DNA of 64,000 nucleotides from Girardinichthys multiradiatus (taxonomy: Eukaryota; Chordata; Actinopteri; Cyprinodontiformes; Goodeidae): the NCBI RefSeq assembly GCF_021462225.1, contig NC_061798.1, positions 24,839,320-24,903,319 of the forward strand. The letters are read 5' to 3'. Shown here piece after piece: positions 43,658 to 53,962 of the stretch (positions within the stretch are counted from its first letter, which is position 1; the number at the start of each line of letters is the position of its first letter). The notes below the pieces were generated by a model. That model saw only the letters and a list, made by a program, of their open reading frames with translations. It made no database searches and was not told the DNA's origin. Position numbers and translations under genes: made by a program.

Positions 43658-44087
43658 CTCCTCTGTCTCTCTCCAAGTGCACATCAAGTCAGAACAATAT
43701 AAAAAGTGTTATTCCTTTTTCTTAAAAGATGAGGGCATTTCCAATCTTCTCTGGCAGTAAAAAGACATCAAAACAAGCTGCAACAAGGCTGTCAGAGTCT
43801 AAAAATCCCCTCCTCTGCCCCAGGTCAGTGGAACATTTCGTCGTTTCAGCTGTGAGAAGCGCAGCCATTTGATCCGAGCTTCTCGGTTTTAATCAATTCT
43901 GCACCCGTTCTGTGAGTTTTTAGTGCATCGCACACATTCGCAAGCTGGAGCCAACATTCCTTGTACGCAGAACAGATTCCCTCCCCCCACCACCACCTAC
44001 ACGGAAAAGTCAGAAAAATAAAAACTTTAAAAATCCAGGTTTTGGTCGAAAAAAATGTCAATAAACCTTTAAAGCGTTGAGAAATAT

Positions 44088-44096
44088 CTATTTATA
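44088..44096 (-). promoter_or_regulatory. Candidate TATA box of pcdh10
   Basis: TATAAATAG reads on the minus strand about 430 bp before the start codon, a perfect TATA-box match. Initiation would fall near 44060, giving a 5' UTR of about 400 nt. The sequence between here and the ATG carries no repeat. Protocadherin promoters often use CpG-rich TATA-less starts, so this is only a candidate. Confidence 0.3.
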
Positions 44097-44869
44097 AAAG
44101 ACGCACGAACAATGAGACTTTATATGTGACGATGTAATCACTGCCCTCAAAGCGGATGATGCTCTCATCTCTGCTTCTGGAAGGCGAGTGTGAGCAGCAG
44201 GGCTGGTTTTGCGCACAGCTCCTTTCCCCGGCAGCCAATGATATTCCTCAAACATCGGGTGTAATGGCACCTGATTGGGGCTCTGTGATGCCAGCTAGAG
44301 CACACGCCGGGCCATCATAATAAAACCAGTTGAAGAGCCGCTGCGCTTCTCTTTCCTCTCTTTTCCTCTCCTCTCCCCTCTTCTACTCTCTTCTTTAGGC
44401 CCAGTCACAGTTGTAGCAGGGGAATTGAAAGTGTTATACACCCAGCGAATTGCTGAAGTTGAATATCAGCGTTTACTAATAATTCTACAAAACATATATG
44501 TTGTTTTCTCTGTCTTCCTATGTTACAAATCGTTCTCAATTTGCCAAATAGTGTTTACCCTTGAGGCATAATCCAACTGTTTGATATCAAAGTGCTGCTT
44601 TGATACAAGCGCATGAGTCAGAGCGTAAAAAAGGTGCCCACAGCCAAACGTAAAAATGCCTGCGCAAGTAAAACAGACCGTGACGCAATACCCTGCTGTG
44701 AAGTGGCCCTACTCCTCTCTTGCCCTCTTATTTAGACTTTTGTCCATATGGCTCCTTTACGCAAAGCATGAATGAAACATTTTAAATAAAGTCAAATCTC
44801 AGGATTGTCAGTGGCTTTAATTCAGAGTAATGGGGCGTTTATGTTTCAGCCCCACCGTGTTACTAGCCT

Positions 44870-45070
44870 GAAGTCTATTAGTTCCCCCCATCTCCTTATT
44901 CTTATCTTTAACCGGCCCCACCCCTGCCATCACATGCAGCTCTGCAACTCTAGGATAACTCCGTTGCATCATCTGCTAATTTAATTCATTAAGAATAAGT
45001 TTCATATGCTAATTGAATAGTGATTGTCTAACTAGTTGCACACAGTTTGGACGATGATAATGACAAAAGA
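44870..45070. promoter_or_regulatory. Candidate upstream regulatory element
   Basis: A non-repetitive stretch about 1.2 kb upstream of the pcdh10 start. It is dense in homeodomain-type cores (TAATTTAATTCATTAAG, ATGCTAATTGAATAGT), with an adjoining GC-box-like ACCGGCCCCACCCC. The clustering is visible; enhancer function is inference. Conservation across fish would decide. Confidence 0.25.
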
Positions 45071-45313
45071 CGAAAAAAGGCATAACTGTGTCTAATGAGC
45101 AGAAGTCTCTAATTCCAAATGTAGTAGACGGAGCACCACAATATCGGCCGTAATGCAAAACGACGTGTCCATTGTGTAGTGGATTAAACAGTGATTCTGC
45201 ATCTTGCCATACAAGTCAGAAGAAACAAAGAGGAGACGTTAGATGAATTTCCACCCATGTCTGAGCCGGAGCTGTGTGACTGAATCGAGCTGACACCAGA
45301 CTCGGATCTCAGA

Positions 45314-45362
45314 GTCTCTCTCTCTCTCTTTTCTTTCTCTCTCACTCTCTCTCTCCCTCTCC
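45314..45362. repeat. (TC)n microsatellite
   Basis: Interrupted tctctctctctc run upstream of the gene; the opposite strand reads (GA)n. Such CT/GA tracts can act as GAGA-type promoter elements, but no evidence here beyond sequence. Confidence 0.7.
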
Positions 45363-46028
45363 CCCCGCTCCGGTGCGCGTTCTCGTTCTCCCCCTTTTGC
45401 GCGCTCTATCGTTGTCCAGGTCTGAGCGATACAGAGATCAACGTCGCCCCCTGGCGTTAGCCCACTTTTTCTGTGAGTTAAGTCGTGGGGAGAAACAGGA
45501 TTCTCCAAAAGACTGACACACAGTCGAACTCAACTAAATCACTTAATCCAGCTAAAATACTGCAGCTGAAATGAAGCAGATAATCAAATTGTGGACGTGA
45601 ATACATGCCACATTTTGTTATTTATCCTGCTGTCGTCATGTGTGGTGTTGGTTTGTCAAAAAGTGCTCAGGTATACAGAACACCAAGCATTGTACCATGT
45701 AAAGTATAGTCAGTACAGAAAGTGTGCAGATTGTTAGTAATTTATTAGTTAGGATGTATGATGAGCTTTTACTGCATGGTCTTTATCGTTGAAGAAATTA
45801 GCTACAATAAAACAAAACAATAATATTTATTTCAAACTGGAGTAAGATTCAGTCTGATAGTAATGCATTATTATCTAACAGCAAGAATATTCTGGATTTG
45901 ATTTCCATTTTGGGTGGCATTTGCATGTTCACACCATGTTCTCCCGTCAATCCTTCATGTGTGAGGCCAGAAGGATTAAGTGGGTACATCAAATGGATGG
46001 AGAGTTGGATTTTGTGTAATATACATGG

Positions 46029-47265
46029 CATTGTAAAAGTATATATACCCAATAACCAATGCTCTGTTACATTAAAACCACAAACCACAAATTTTATGTG
46101 ATCAACCAACACATTGTAGTGCTTAACACTGAAGAGGAACAAAAATGATGCATGGTTTCTCAAACTGTTTAACAAACAAAAATCTCAAAGGTGTGGCATG
46201 TATCTGACTTCAACACATTTACTCTAAAACTTATGAATAAAATGAAGTGCAACCAACTGCTTTCAGAAGTTACGTAATTAGTAAGAATTAGTAGAATCCA
46301 CCTGTATGTAATATATTCTCAATGTACATACAGGTGGTCTATAAATTACTGAACAAACACCACCATAAAGGCCAAGAAACACATTGGGCAGCTTAGGGTT
46401 GAAGGTCTGGAGAAGTTTGAGGCAGAGTTAAGTTATAATACAATGTGAAACCTCTGGTAGAGCACTGTCCAATCCATAAACAGAAAAATTAAGGCTCAAA
46501 AAAGACTTGGTCATCAGAAGAATCAGAATCAACTTTATTGCTAAGTTTGAGCACACAAACAATGTATTTGACTCTGGTACATCCACCTAAACTGAAATTT
46601 CACACAAGGGGAGCCATGGTAACTCTGGAGAAGCTGAAGAGATTCACACCTCAAGTGGGATGATCTGTCAACAGGACATTTTTTTTTTACTTACCTTTTA
46701 CTTACCTTTACCTTGATTCCTTTATGGAAGACTGGCAAGAAGAAAGATTGCAAAGTGACAGCCATAAAAATTCACATTACAAATTGGCCAAGGTGAAACC
46801 ACAAACTTATGGGAGAAGGTGCTTTTATGACACCAACATATTTTTTTGGAAGGAGAGGGAGGTGGAGTAACACTTTACATTAACTTTTCAATGGTGAAAC
46901 ATACTGATGACAGCATCATGCTTTACAGATTTTGTTTCAGCAGTTGATGTGATGACAAGATTTGGATACAGTGCAATTCCAAAAGAAAATCTGGTGCACC
47001 TCTAGAGTGGTCCAATCAAAGTTCAGAATCTAATCAGTAATTTGAAATGTGGTCTTCAGATGAATTTTAATCCAAATGAGATGGAGCTGTTTGGCAAAAA
47101 GAGTATTGAATAGAAATGCATGCCACATTTTCAAACTTTTACATATAGAAAAAATTAATGTGTTTAATTTGTATATTGGTATTGTGTTGGTCTATCACAT
47201 AATATTTTTAAACATATTTAAATTTGCTTTGGAGTGTAAAAATATTTTGCAAGATGCTATGTGAC
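46029..47265 (+). mobile_element. Full-length but decayed Tc1-like element
   Basis: Left end cattgtaaaagtatatatac and right end atattttgcaagatgctatg are inverted relatives, followed by aacaccattgtagt-type subterminal repeats. Transposase-derived pieces keep their order: aggtctggagaagtttgagg, gagccatggtaactctggag, atggaagactggcaagaaga, gacagcatcatgctttaca, gagtggtccaatcaaagttc. Many stops. A short foreign piece (agaatcaactttattgc) interrupts at about 46515-46580. Confidence 0.65.
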
Positions 47266-47935
47266 AATTTGTGCTTTCTAAAATCAAGTTTAAGGAAATA
47301 TTATTTTTGATCAACATTCATTATGACCCTTAAAAACAGAATCTGAACTCTTGTAAAATCCCAGAATATGTATTTTTTTATGTTTAAATAGCCACTGAGC
47401 ACTTCAGAACTCTTTTTCTAGCTTTGACTGTGATCTTTATAAAGTACCAGTATGGTTTTCAAGGTACAGCTCAGCACAAAGGTGCTTTCAAGCCTTGTGA
47501 CTGATTAGACATCAACCCTTATTGAAGTTATAATTATGTGACTTCAGCAAGGTCATTTCCACTACAAGTAAAACATGTATCTTTTAAAAGTGGGAGAACA
47601 ACCATTGTAGTAAGTAAAATGAAGTTACGCAGAAGGGACCATAAGTATCTTCTTTACCAAATATGATAAAACACAATGTCCAAAAGATAAAAACAGTAGG
47701 TGCAGAACATCCTATGAAAATGAGGGGTAGGGCAGCCAATAACAGACTGTGCACAGTTCTAAAAAAAATCTTCCTAAAAACCATAATCTTTGAAAGGACC
47801 TTCTCAGATAACAGAGGGGCACTTGAAGGTTGTATGACCAAAATAAATGTAATGTATGTCTGTCTATCATTGAGTTAGTTAATTAAACGAGACTCTCACT
47901 TTGAGGTTATGATGCAATTAAAACCCATGGTAATA

Positions 47936-49020
47936 TACACTCACTGGCCAATTTATCACTGTTTGTTAATGCTTGTTAGACTCCTCTTTTGTTATGATTT
48001 GGGGTTGTTTGGTTTTTGGTTTCGGGTTTTTTCCTCATATGTTTTTCACTGCTCAAGTTTTGAATCATGCTTCTGTTTATTATTTTTCTGGTCATGTTTA
48101 GTCTTGTTCATGTTTTGTCAAGTTTGGTTTTGTTTGTATATTAGAGTCTCTGTTTTTGCCGCAGCCACATTTTGTTCTGTCTGTTAATTAAGTTTATTCG
48201 GTTCACCTGCTCCAAGTTAATCTGTCTCCTTGCTCCACCTTGTTTTCACTCCATATATACACACCTGTTCAGTTAGTCATCGCGGAAACATTTCTCAAAT
48301 CATGTCTTGTTTACAGATCATGCTCATGTCTTGCTTTTTGGACCATGCCATGCCTGTCTAGCCAGCCTGTTATTGTTTTGTTCCTGCCTCTTCTTGTTAG
48401 AGAGTTTTCTGTTAATTAAATCCTTTTTTACTTACCGTCATGCTGCCTACTAGTTTGCATTCTGGGGTCCTATGTCAAGTAAACCCTAACACCTTTGGCC
48501 CTCAGAGACATCTTAAATGTTCATGGCAAAGATTACACAAGATGTTGGAAACATTCATTAGAGGTACTGACACAACACCATCCTGATGCTGCAGATGTGT
48601 TAGCTGCACATCCATTATGGAAATTTCCCATTCAACCATACCCCAAAAGTGCTATACTGGATTAAGATCTAGTGACTGTGGAGGCCAGTGGAGCATGCTA
48701 AACTCATTGTCATGTTCAAAAAACACTTTGAGATGATTTGAACTTTGTGACATGGTGGATCATCCTGCTGGATGTGGCAATCAGAAGATTGATATATTGC
48801 CCTCATAAAGAGATTGACATGGTTATCCATATTCAGGAAGGCTGTTGCAGTTAAATCAAGCACAATTGCTACTAAGGGATCTAATATGTCATGAATATAT
48901 CCCCCACACTGTTATGGCACCACCATCAGCCTGAGCCATTGATACAAAGCAGAATGGATCTATGCTTCATGTTACTTGCACCAAATTCTGGCCCTATTAT
49001 TCCATGATTGCAGGTGAATA
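47936..49020 (-). mobile_element. 3'-truncated Tc1/mariner relic interrupted by an LTR
   Basis: Left end tacactcactggccaattta is the start of an abundant fish Tc1-like family whose consensus opens tcactggccactttatt. After the LTR interruption (47990-48491), transposase sequence reads on the minus strand, with CHIQQDDPPCHKVQIISKCF at about 48690-48790 marking the second catalytic Asp. It stops near 49020 without a right terminal repeat. Confidence 0.6.
47990..48491 (+). mobile_element. Probable solo LTR, 502 bp
   Basis: Starts TGTTATGATTT and ends CCCTAACA (inverted TGTTA/TAACA). Flanks are TCTTT and CCTTT, four of five matching. A TATA-like ccatatatac at 48251 supports plus orientation. It splits the Tc1 relic precisely: cactggccaattta before and cctttggccctcag after join to the family order. 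No internal region present. Confidence 0.55.
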
Positions 49021-49261
49021 AAAAAAAGTCTTATTTTTACGGAAACCTAGCTGATTGTATTATATTAACTTTGCAGCAATTCCCCAAGCTGAAAATGCAT
49101 GTTGTGACAGAGGGAAGGAAAAGTTCCCATTAACAGGAGGACACCTCCAGCAGAATCTCCAGTGGCTGTGTAAGTCCTTCCTCGGCTTGATCTAGAACAC
49201 AAACATAGCTGAACAAATAAGCTCTGAGACAGTTTTCAAGTCTATAGGACTACAGACAGCG

Positions 49262-49304
49262 CACCTTATCTGGAGGTCTACAAGGTTGACCTCCAGATAA
49301 GGTG
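49262..49304. repeat. Perfect 17-bp inverted repeat (hairpin, 9-nt loop)
   Basis: caccttatctggaggtc at 49262-49278 is exactly inverted as gacctccagataaggtg at 49288-49304, around tacaaggtt. It lies at the edge of the proline-rich frame and may be a templated inverted duplication. No U-run follows, and it is not a terminator. Confidence 0.85.
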
Positions 49305-49349
49305 TAGATGGAGGCAGGTTCACTTGGACTTCCTCATTTTGGAGATCTG

Positions 49350-49484
49350 GATCGGGAAGACAAGGGGGTTTGTCCTTGAACCCCTCTGTATCAGGAAGAG
49401 TAGGCGGTTTGTCCTTGAACCCCTCTGAATCAGGAAGAGTAGGCGGTTCTTCCTTGAACCTCTCTTGATCAGGAACAGGAGGCT
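49350..49484 (-). repeat. 39-bp coding minisatellite, about 3.5 units
   Basis: Unit tttgtccttgaacccctctg plus tatcaggaagagtaggcgg, 39 bp, equals 13 codons on the minus strand (PPTLPDTEGFKDK). Units differ by a few bases, most of them conservative for the peptide. The period keeps the frame. Confidence 0.75.
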
Positions 49485-49813
49485 GGAATAAAGTGGTAGA
49501 TGGCTGAACAGGAGGAGAAGATTACGCTGAAGAGGATGGCAGAGCCAGGAATGTAGATGGTGGTGCTGAGGGTAACAGAGCTAGAAAAGCAGATGGCTCT
49601 GATGATGAAGATGATGGAGCCATAAACATAGATGTTGATGATGATGGCGGCTGAGCTCTGAAGCAACGATCGGACTCTTGGAGTCTTAGGCAGCATAGAG
49701 TGTAAGACAGGGCCAAGTGTATCCCAATATGCAGGTGCATGTCTCATTCACTGTTTGTGTTAAGAAATAGTTGAACATATATACCAGTGGACAGTGAGTA
49801 TATGTAAATTGTA

Positions 49814-51349
49814 CACTGCTCAAAAAAATGAAGGGAACATTCAAATAACACATCCTAGATCTGAATGAATGAAATATTCTCATTGAATATTTTGTTCTAT
49901 ACAAAGTTGAATCTGCTGACAACAAAATCACACAAAAATCATCAATGGAAATCAAATTTATTAACCAATGGAGGCCTGGATTTGGAGACACACACTAAAT
50001 GAAAGTGGAAAAACACACTACAGGCTGATCCAACTTTGATGTAATGTCCTTAAAACAAGTCAAAATGAGGCTCAGTATTGTGTGTGGCCTCCACGTGCCT
50101 GTATGACCTCCCTACAATGCCTGGGCATGCTTTTGATGAGACGGTGGATGGTCTCCTGAGGGATCTCCTCCTAGACCTGGACTAAAGCATCCACCAACTC
50201 CTGGACAGTCTGTGGTGCAACGTGACGTTGGTGGATGGAGCGAGACATTATGTCCCAGATGTGCTCAATCGGATTCAGGTCTGGGGAACGGGCGGGCCAG
50301 TCCATAGCTTCAATGTCTTCATCTTGCAGGAACTGCTGACACACTCCTGTCACATGAGGTCTAGCATTGTCCTGCATTAGGAGGAACCCAGGGCCAACCG
50401 CACCAGCATATGGGCTCACAAGGGGTCTGAGGATCTCATCTTGGTACCTAATGGCAGTCAGGCTACCTCTGGCGAGCACATGGAGGACCATACGGCCCTC
50501 CAAAGAAATGCCATCCCACACCCTTACTGACCCACTGCCAAACCCGTCATGGAGAAGGATGTTGCAGGCATCAGATCATTCTCCTCGGTGTCTCCAGACT
50601 CTGTCACGTCTGTCACATGTGCTCAGTGTGAACCTGCTTTCATTTGTGAAGAGCACAGGGCGCCGGTGGTGAATTTGCCAATCCTGGTGTTCTCTGGCAA
50701 ATGCCAAGCATCCTGCATAGTTTTGGGCTGTGAGCACAACCCCCATTTGTGGACGTCAGGCCCTCATACCATCCTCATGGCGTCGGTTTCTAACCTTTTG
50801 TGCAGACACATTTGTGGCCTGCTGGAGGTTATTTTGCAGGTCTCTGGCAGCACTCCTTCTGTTCCTCCTTGCACAAAGGCAGAGGTAGCGGTCCTGCTGC
50901 TGGGTTGTTGCCCTCCTACGGCCTCCTCCACGTCTCCTGGAGTACTGGCCTGTCTCCTGGTAGCGCCTCCAGGCTCTGGACACTATGCTGACAGACACAG
51001 GAAACCTTCTTGCCACAGCTTGCATTGTTGTGCCATCCTGGATGAGCTGCACTACCTGAGCCACTTGTGTGGGTTGTAGAGTCGGTCTCATGATACCACG
51101 AGTGTGAAAGCATAGGTACTGAGAAGTGGTCTGTGGTCCCCCACCTGCAGAACCACTCCTTTATTGAGTGTGTGTCTTGCTAATCGTCAAAGATTTCCCC
51201 CTGTTGTCTATTCCATTTGCACAACAGCATGTGAAATTGATTGTCAATCAGTGTTGCTTCCTAAGTGGACAGTTTGATTTCGCAGAAGTTTGAATCACTT
51301 GGAGTTATATTGTGTTGTTTAAGTGTTCCCTTTATTTTTTTGAGCAGTG
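49814..51349 (-). mobile_element. Tc1-like element, 1536 bp, TA-flanked
   Basis: Ends cactgctcaaaaaaat.. and ..atttttttgagcagtg form 26-bp inverted repeats with one mismatch, bordered by TA (49812-49813, 51350-51351). The interior encodes a Tc1-type transposase on the minus strand, with frameshifts. Complete structure with moderate decay. Confidence 0.85.
50171..51091 (-). pseudogene. DD34E Tc1-like transposase, frameshifted, first catalytic Asp lost
   Basis: The N-terminal piece (50756-51091) has a helix-turn-helix, [20 protein letters not shown], and an Arg-rich linker. The C-terminal piece (50171-50521) has the second Asp in LLMQDNARPH and the Glu in SPDLNPIEHIWD, 34 residues apart (DD34E). 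Between them, near 50645, the first motif reads LFTNESRF where the family has FTDESRF, so the first catalytic aspartate is Asn. With the frameshift this copy cannot make an active enzyme. Confidence 0.8.
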
Positions 51350-51359
51350 TATATTGTAA

Positions 51360-53640
51360 TGTATTAGTGCATTGGATGGACAGCTGGACTCATTATAGAG
51401 AATTACTACTGTTGCTCCTCTCAACCTGTTAGAGGCATCACAATGCTGACACACATTGTGCTACATCTGACAACATCTATATTGTAAATAATGAATTTGT
51501 AAGGATGGTGCCGCCATACATTTTGGACAATCTATTTGCCTGTTGATTTAAGATTAGAAGGTAAAATATGGTCTCTTGATTTTTTAGTTTTGGACTTCTT
51601 TATTCTATGAAAAAATAAACATTATTTGATTTGCATTGGCTTTACCCCCCTCTACAGGTTCAGGAAACTAGCCCTACAGGTAAGTAAATATTAAATATGG
51701 TATAACTTTAAGGTTTTTTATCTCTATGCTTGAGATCCCCAGAAAGTGGATAATTTTTATGCTAGGGCTTGTAACTGAAACTTTTGAAATAAATGCCAAT
51801 TGAATCCAAATCGATCCATCGCAAAAATTGTGCAAAGAAAATAGTAAGATGTTTCTCTAAATTTGAAGTTGAAAAAAGAAGTATTAGATTCAAACATTAC
51901 ATTTTGTTGAATTGCATTTCACTCTGCCTTATTAGTGGTTTATTTTCCATACACAAGAACATAAGCCTTCGTCATTGCTCTTCCAGTCTTGGTGCATTAA
52001 TAATGTAATAGCTCTAAAATGAGAAATGGGACGTAATTTTTGACAAATGACATCATAACCAGCCATGATGTGAAGGGCTAACAGACCAAACCCCAGTCGG
52101 TAGGTAAAAGCTCAACAAGCCATTAAAATTTCATAATATGAACAAAAAGGCAATTAAGATATCATTAAGAGGGTTAGCACCCTTATGATATGCAGTACCA
52201 CAAGCCTTTTTATAATCCCCTTTGATGAGCTGAGAAACCACTGCTAAGAAACTGCAGTTCTGAAGCTCCAATGGAGACTGGTTACTGCCAGAAAACATAC
52301 TGGTAAATGTAGTATAGTTTGTAAGTTTGTATTGTTTGGAAAATAGGACCTGATTTGGAAAATTTGACAAAACGAAAAACTTGCCTGGTTATGGAAGAAG
52401 AGCATTGTGAAAACATGTACTTCTTGACACAATCCTTCTATGTGCTGCTTCTTATACAGTTGAACTGCAAATGTCTTGAACAAACAGTCCAACCGAGCAT
52501 TGTCTTTTCAGCCATCTTTGAGGGGTGTAAAGTGATTCGCCCAAAAACAGATGACACATTGTGTTTTAAAAGCAGAAAATATTCACCCTTTAACCCCAGA
52601 GGAGTATGATCATCCTCATTTGTAGCCTCATTTGAACCATTTGTGCTCTTTCTTTAAAATTGCAGTGTGCAGTGAGCTTGAGAGGACCATGCAAATGAAT
52701 GGCTATGTGCTCAACACAAAGTTAGTGTGTATGTGATCAGTGTCTGCCCCAGACAGCTGCAGGGTGACTCCCTGCCCTGATGGCCATTACTCAGTCTGAT
52801 GGATGGGGGGATAGAGAAAGGGAGCGTTGGGGAGAAAACAGGAAGGAGGGGGTGATTGGAATAAATAGGGTCTCAAAGGAAAGAACAGACAGTGCATCAG
52901 AGTAGAATGAGCAAGGAAACACGAGGGAACAGAGGTAAAAGAGGAACACGGGGCCTCAGGAGGTTGAAGTCTTAAAGTGTGTTGAAAGGAAGTGAAGGCA
53001 AAAAAGGAGTGGGTGGAGAAGGGCTCTAGGGTCAGATCTGGGCATGACAGCAGAAAATGGTGCTGATAAGGAATGGAGGAGGAGGATGCTACTTTAGTAA
53101 TTGGTTTATTTTCATATGGAAAATCCATCTTCATTTCTGTAAATACATTAGTAACTGTCAGCTGTACTTTTCAGCTCTTGCATCTTACTGTAAACTGGGA
53201 AGTCATGATAAAAAAAGAAAAGTGGATTCAGAGTAACAAAAAGCTAAAACTTATTCACATAGTGTTGTGCAAAAATAAGTTTGGTTTGGCTATGCATAAA
53301 TATTAATGAGTGCCGAAGGAATTTATAGCCAAAAAGCACTGTCTCAATCAGTTATTGTTTTATAAAATGAAAAGAATAAAGAAAAATTAATAAAGTATGA
53401 AAAAAGTAAAAAAAAATGGAACAAATAAAAAAAAACAATAACCAATAAAAAGATGCAGTGATATCAGAGTTCAGTGTGAATATATCTAAGAACCAATATT
53501 TTTTTTAATGATACAGAATGAGGCAAAATTAGCTTTAAAACTAATTAAGAACAACTGGTATGTGTTGAAACAACCAGTTCACAATGGAAAGCAGAAAGGT
53601 AAATAAAACATTAATCCATTTTTCTATGCCTGCTTCTAGG
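51360..53640. other. Intergenic sequence, no gene recognised
   Basis: AT-rich, without a convincing frame. 52620-53060 is purine-rich (ggaggagg, gaagtgaagg) on the plus strand and single-copy in appearance. A-rich runs occur at 53330-53445. Confidence 0.5.
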
Positions 53641-53960
53641 CAAGGGTACCTTTAACATTTGGATCGATATGGTACCGATGTATGGTATTTGGGAATCGGT
53701 ATCGGTACTCAATGGTACCAGTTTTCGATACTTTTGTCCGTTTATGTGGTAATAAATGTTAATTTGTTTAATAATAAAATCTCTAAATGTTTCAATTTAA
53801 CATGTTTTTTAATATGTAAGCTTTAATAAACATATCTCAACAAAATTCAGCTGTTTGTATTGTAACATCTCAGTTATGTCAAATATTTCTTCTCCCATGT
53901 TGCTGGCTTTGTTGACTGTAGCAGCAGCTACTGACGTCATCTCTTGTGCATGAAATGCTT
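53641..53960. repeat. GGTACC-rich repeat, left part
   Basis: cgatatggtaccgatgtatg and aatcggtatcggtactcaat are dense in GGTAC motifs. A related stretch with inverted character lies at 57165-57335 (ggtaccaaaacatagtacc, ttggtacctataaaagtac). The LINE 53963-57152 sits exactly between, so it probably inserted into one GGTACC-rich element. Class unknown. Confidence 0.45.
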
Positions 53961-53962
53961 TG

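Larger units (their letters stand above)
43700..45310. other. 5' flank and presumed promoter region of pcdh10
   Basis: Repeat-free for about 1.6 kb, in contrast to sequence above 45.9 kb. It contains the candidate TATA box (44088), a CT-rich stretch at 44343-44396 and a homeobox-site cluster (44870-45070). No reading frame on either strand is convincing. Confidence 0.5.
49060..49750 (-). pseudogene. Degenerate Pro/Ser-rich reading frame with 13-residue repeats
   Basis: On the minus strand one frame reads an SSSSEPSAFLALLPSAPPST-like stretch, then a TAA, then PPVQPSTTLFQPPVPDQERF and three to four copies of a PPTLPD(S/T)EGFKDK unit. Such PEGFKDEPPPLP-like arrays occur in fish retroelement-associated frames, so this is probably a decayed mobile-element segment, not a host gene. 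Start, end and function are unknown. Confidence 0.35.

Noticed and set aside
43658..43687. Extended N-terminus of pcdh10 upstream of 43657
   Set aside because: The codon at 43685-43687 is TTG, not ATG. The ATG at 43684 has a poor context and puts polar residues before the signal peptide.
49350..49484. CRISPR-like array
   Set aside because: Units are contiguous tandem repeats without spacers, in a vertebrate genome.
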